Below, in pieces: positions 61,534 through 64,000 of a DNA stretch of 64,000 nucleotides. The translations under genes and the position numbers were made by a program. Source of the stretch: Chitinophaga caseinilytica (GTDB lineage Bacteria; Bacteroidota; Bacteroidia; Chitinophagales; Chitinophagaceae). The stretch spans positions 5,377,001 to 5,441,000 of the forward strand of contig NZ_CP150096.1 of assembly GCF_038396765.1 (NCBI RefSeq), given 5' to 3'. Each line of letters opens with the position of its first letter. Position 1 is the stretch's first letter. The notes beneath the pieces are model-generated. The model was not told the origin of the DNA. It was given only the letters and a program-made list of their open reading frames with translations, and searched no databases.

Positions 61534-61743
61534 TCAATCCCTCCCGATAAAAATCCTCACCTGCTCCTCGGTTAACCCGCTTGCCGCGCAAAACTCTTCC
61601 ACGGAAATAAACTGTCCCCGCTCCTTCTGGAAGATCTTCCGCAGCCGGCTCATGTACTTCCTGGCCGACCGGGCGCTTTTGCCCAGTATGTTTTCGATGT
61701 CTTGCGTGTAAATAATCAGCCTGTCCGGCACCTTTTTTACCAT
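61534..61743 (-). CDS. Small Bacteroidota protein, possible HTH
   Basis: The 69-residue protein reads MVKKVPDRLIIYTQDIENIL, then GKSARSARKYMSRLRKIF, and ends with GQFISVEEFCAASGLTEEQV. The segment IENILGKSARSARKYM resembles a helix-turn-helix, and the family (basic middle, FxSVEEFC end) is common in Bacteroidota, often near mobile or phage-like genes. Just upstream of its start lies AAAACGG/CCGTTTT (61769-61775 and 61786-61792), a possible operator. The function is unknown. Confidence 0.7.
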   Translation of the reverse strand: MVKKVPDRLIIYTQDIENILGKSARSARKYMSRLRKIFQKERGQFISVEEFCAASGLTEEQVRIFIGRD

Positions 61744-61929
61744 GATGAAAGTTTACGTGATAAGACCCAAAACGGCCAAAATGTACCGTTTTGCCACCCC
61801 TGGCTTTTTTGCCCTTTTGCCCGCATTTACCTTCGCCATGTAATTACACCCCACGCTGATCACGTGAAGAGCCCAACCGGGCATGGCTACGGAAATGCCC
61901 CATTCTTTTACCTTTTAAAGCTTTTAATC

Positions 61930-62688
61930 ATGGCTAAACAAGATGGTTTATTACAGTTTAATGGTGCCATCGGCAACCTCTCTTTTTACAAAACCCGGAA
62001 TGGTGGCTTCGCCGTTCGCCAGAAAACGGGGGTTAGCCCCCAGCGGATCGCTACCGATCCCAAATTCGCAATGCTCCGGGCCAACGGCATCGAGTTCGGC
62101 CAGGCCGGGCGTGCCGGCAAGCTCATCCGCGCGGCGTTCGGGGTGGCAATGAAGAACATCGCAGACAGGGGCGTCAGCAACCGGCTTACTGCCCTCTGCA
62201 AGTCCATCATCAAATCCGATGCGCTGAACGAGGCCGGGAAGCGCCAGCTGCTCGAAGGAGAAATGGCCAAACTGGAAAAGTTCGAGTTCAATGCACAAAG
62301 CCCGCTCGATACCTCGTTCCTCGCGCAGTTCACGCATACGTTCGACCGGGTGGCCGGGTCCGCAGGGATCACTATCCCGGTATTTAACCCGGCGGAAATG
62401 GTGATCCCGCCCGGTAATGCCACCCATTTCAGGATGCGGGCTTCTGCTGCAGCGCTGAACTTCGGCGAGTTCAAATTCGTTTCCGGACAGATCGCCACGG
62501 AACCGCTCCCGCTGGACGGGAACACCGCGCCTATCGACCTTTCCGTACCGCTGCCTCCTAACTCGGCCGATGTGCTGATGCTGGCCATCAGCATCGAGTT
62601 TATCAAGGAAGACGGTACCCACCAGGCCGATGTGCTGAACAGCGCGTACAACGCTATGCGGCTGGTTGCGGTGAACATGGCGCCTTAA
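61930..62688 (+). CDS. Bacteroidota-specific protein of unknown function
   Basis: The chosen ATG at 61930 gives 252 residues and the family's usual opening: MAKQDGLLQFNGAIGNLSFY, then KTRNGGFAVRQKTGVSPQRI and GIEFGQAGRAGKLIRAAF. The second half is beta-rich with proline and asparagine loops. Many Flavobacteriia and Chitinophagaceae carry several copies of this family, and no role is known to me. It may be a phage-tail- or surface-related protein; the N-terminus resembles DUF6266-like proteins, which I could not verify. A small membrane protein gene follows 38 bases later. Confidence 0.75.
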   Translation: MAKQDGLLQFNGAIGNLSFYKTRNGGFAVRQKTGVSPQRIATDPKFAMLRANGIEFGQAGRAGKLIRAAFGVAMKNIADRGVSNRLTALCKSIIKSDALNEAGKRQLLEGEMAKLEKFEFNAQSPLDTSFLAQFTHTFDRVAGSAGITIPVFNPAEMVIPPGNATHFRMRASAAALNFGEFKFVSGQIATEPLPLDGNTAPIDLSVPLPPNSADVLMLAISIEFIKEDGTHQADVLNSAYNAMRLVAVNMAP

Positions 62689-62726
62689 GGGAACATTCAT
62701 TTTCTAACATTTAAAATCCTTTAAAT

Positions 62727-62939
62727 ATGGAATTGCTCAACCGTTTAACCGCTCCCACGCCTCCTTTCTTTCAGAAGGTGCGTAACCTGGGCTTGTTGCT
62801 GACCGCTGTTGCTTCGGCGGTGATAGGCCTTCCGCTGGAGCTGGAGCTACCCCTTACGGTGCTCGAGATCGCAGGCGGGTTGGCTGTTGCCGGCTCCATG
62901 ATGGCTGGCTTGGGACAAGCGGCCGTTAAAAGCGAGTAA
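62727..62939 (+). CDS. Small two-helix membrane protein
   Basis: The 70-residue product reads MELLNRLTAPTPPFFQKVRN, then two hydrophobic segments: LGLLLTAVASAVIGLPLELE and LTVLEIAGGLAVAGSMMAGL. The size and helix pair resemble phage holins and many small Bacteroidota membrane proteins. It follows the 252-residue gene by 38 bases and precedes a strong terminator. A holin role is not shown because no lysis gene is nearby. Confidence 0.72.
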   Translation: MELLNRLTAPTPPFFQKVRNLGLLLTAVASAVIGLPLELELPLTVLEIAGGLAVAGSMMAGLGQAAVKSE

Positions 62940-62965
62940 GCTCGCGCATCGATTCTTGTTGTATC

Positions 62966-62992
62966 GCCCCGGCGCTTCGCCGGGGCTTTTTT
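62966..62992 (+). terminator. Terminator after the two-helix membrane protein gene
   Basis: GCCCCGGCG (62966-62974) pairs with 62978-62986 around a CTT loop, followed by six T. It ends at the stop codon of the converging ATPase gene (62992). Confidence 0.92.
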
Positions 62993-63636
62993 CATACACG
63001 TTTGTCTGCACTGTTCGCACTGAAAGCCACCAGGTTAAACATCTCCCGCATCCGGCTCCGTACCTGTTTACCGTACCGCTTTTCCAATGATGCGGCGTCG
63101 AGGCTGGTGATCACATGGGTGAGCATATTATGCGGGCGGGCCAGGTCTCCCCGCGATAGCAGGATCTCTCCCATCACGTTGCAGGTTTGTCCGTAGTACT
63201 GCATGTCGCTTTCCGCACCGAGGCCATCGAAGCAATAGACGACGGGCAGATGGGTTTCTTTATCGAACGCCAGATCGCTGTATTTGCGGATCACTTCATG
63301 CCCCAGCCTGCCGTATTCCATGGCCACCTGTCGGGTACTTACAATCCTCGGAACGAAGGCGCCTCCGCTCATGGCGGTAAATATCTGCATCAGGGCTGTT
63401 TTCCCGCATCCTACCGGGCCGCTGAGCATTAACCCCTTTCCGAGAAAAATCCGCTCCTCTTTCGCCCTGGCCTGGTCTTGCAGGAAGTAAGCGATCATTC
63501 GTTGAATACAGGGTTGATCTACGGTGTGGATGCTGTAGCGGCGGCCGTATAGCGCCTGCCCCTTCTCCTCAACCATTCGCTGATAATCGGCGTAGTTATA
63601 GTGGGGCTCCATAGTCCTGGGGGTTATCCAGTTCAT
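62992..63636 (-). CDS. DnaC/IstB-like AAA ATPase (helicase loader type)
   Basis: The 214-residue protein has Walker A GPVGCGKT and Walker B VVYCFDGLGAE, with sensor-like LTHVITSLDAASLEKRYG and the arginine-rich SRMREMFNLV. This is the DnaC/DnaI/IstB group, which loads replicative helicases or serves as a transposition helper. The N-terminal YNYADYQRMVEEKGQALYGRRY is typical of Bacteroidota members. It overlaps the upstream partner gene by 41 bases, or 17 if the Met at residue 9 (63612) is the start. No transposase is nearby, so replication is more likely. Confidence 0.8.
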   Translation of the reverse strand: MNWITPRTMEPHYNYADYQRMVEEKGQALYGRRYSIHTVDQPCIQRMIAYFLQDQARAKEERIFLGKGLMLSGPVGCGKTALMQIFTAMSGGAFVPRIVSTRQVAMEYGRLGHEVIRKYSDLAFDKETHLPVVYCFDGLGAESDMQYYGQTCNVMGEILLSRGDLARPHNMLTHVITSLDAASLEKRYGKQVRSRMREMFNLVAFSANSADKRV

Positions 63637-63991
63637 TCTTCCTTTGCCAGCCGCGACGCTTTGCTGTGTGTTTATCCAGCATCCACTTGCTGGCCTTTGC
63701 CTTCCAGTTCACGATGGGCGTATGCCCGCCCTGCATCCAGCCCGTGGATTCGTAGTAGTTGAAGAACTTCCGGGCTTCCCTTTCCGCATGGCCTCCGGCT
63801 TCGAAGCAGGCCAACACTTCATCGAATTGCGGGGGAGTATTTTCTTTTCTGTTTATTGTTTGTATTGTTTTATTAATGTGTCCCGGTTTCGGGACCGGTT
63901 TCGGCTCATTTTCCGGCTCAACATCTGCCAAATTGCAGTCCGCATCCACCGGCAAGGATAGCTGCTGCTCGATCAGGGTGAGGTTCTTCAT
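63596..63991 (-). CDS. Replication-associated protein of unknown family (helicase loader partner)
   Basis: The 131-residue product has a polar N-terminus (VEPENEPKPVPKPGHINKTI) and a C-terminal domain with FEAGGHAEREARKFFNYYES, TGWMQGGHTPIVNWKAKASK and WM. This last block occurs in Bacteroidota phage- and plasmid-like replication proteins just upstream of a DnaC-like ATPase, as here, where the two genes overlap. I cannot assign a named family. The start at 63991 is nine bases from the window edge, so an upstream extension cannot be excluded. Confidence 0.65.
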   Translation of the reverse strand: MKNLTLIEQQLSLPVDADCNLADVEPENEPKPVPKPGHINKTIQTINRKENTPPQFDEVLACFEAGGHAEREARKFFNYYESTGWMQGGHTPIVNWKAKASKWMLDKHTAKRRGWQRKNELDNPQDYGAPL

Positions 63992-64000
63992 CGATACCTT

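Overview
The window looks like a chromosomal segment of a Bacteroidota bacterium, most likely Chitinophagaceae (Chitinophaga-like). The signs are two SusC/SusD pairs, a secreted protein with a type IX secretion C-terminal tail, TAnnTTTG-type promoter elements, lipoprotein signal peptides and a GC-rich codon style. The genus is an inference. I saw no rRNA, tRNA, CRISPR array, integrase or transposase.

Left part (1-11.4 kb, almost all minus strand): a thioredoxin-like lipoprotein cut by the window edge, a remnant of an nhaA antiporter gene, fructose-1,6-bisphosphatase, and a SusC-SusD locus followed by a lipoprotein of an unrecognised TIM-barrel-like family (called family W here). Then come a frameshifted parallel beta-helix (pectate-lyase-3-like) gene and a mutarotase-like gene.

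Plus-strand operon (11.6-20.1 kb): PEP synthase, SMP-30 lactonase, fumarylacetoacetate-hydrolase-family enzyme, a fused FAD/Fe-S 2-hydroxyacid dehydrogenase and a glutamate dehydrogenase, closed by a strong terminator. Read together, these could open a lactone, split a diketo acid to pyruvate plus lactate, oxidise the lactate and return pyruvate to PEP. The nearby FBPase would complete gluconeogenesis.

Large minus-strand catabolic block (43.0 to 20.2 kb, 15 genes in one direction with mostly short gaps or overlaps): SusC, SusD, M81 metallopeptidase-like protein, SMP-30 lactonase, mannonate dehydratase, a Tat-exported clan-A-like glycoside hydrolase, a class III aminotransferase, an AraC regulator, then a family W protein, a sugar-porter MFS transporter, an SDR dehydrogenase (frameshifted), an SGNH esterase and three more family W proteins. 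The window thus holds five family W paralogues in two subfamilies. This locus is the best candidate for an undescribed system: uptake and breakdown of an unknown glycan or glycoside that probably carries uronic or aldonic acid and perhaps acyl and amino groups.

Stress islands (43.3-52.7 kb, plus strand): a chromate module (a ChrB-domain/AraC-HTH fusion, a lone ChrB-domain protein, ChrA, an exported superoxide dismutase and a small secreted protein), a SnoaL-like protein, a broken and an intact alpha/beta hydrolase, and an arsenic operon (arsR, arsM, ACR3, arsC) with two ArsR-type palindromes. The arsenic operon ends in a broken metallophosphoesterase.

Right part (52.8-64.0 kb): a 1624-residue secreted repeat protein, a tiny membrane protein, a drug-type ABC exporter pair, then an accessory-looking region. 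That region has an orphan ParS/Xre-type antitoxin paired with an 87-residue unknown protein, an XRE regulator, an array of six 11-nt repeats, a small HTH-like protein, a Bacteroidota-specific unknown protein with a two-helix membrane protein, and a DnaC-like helicase loader with its partner.
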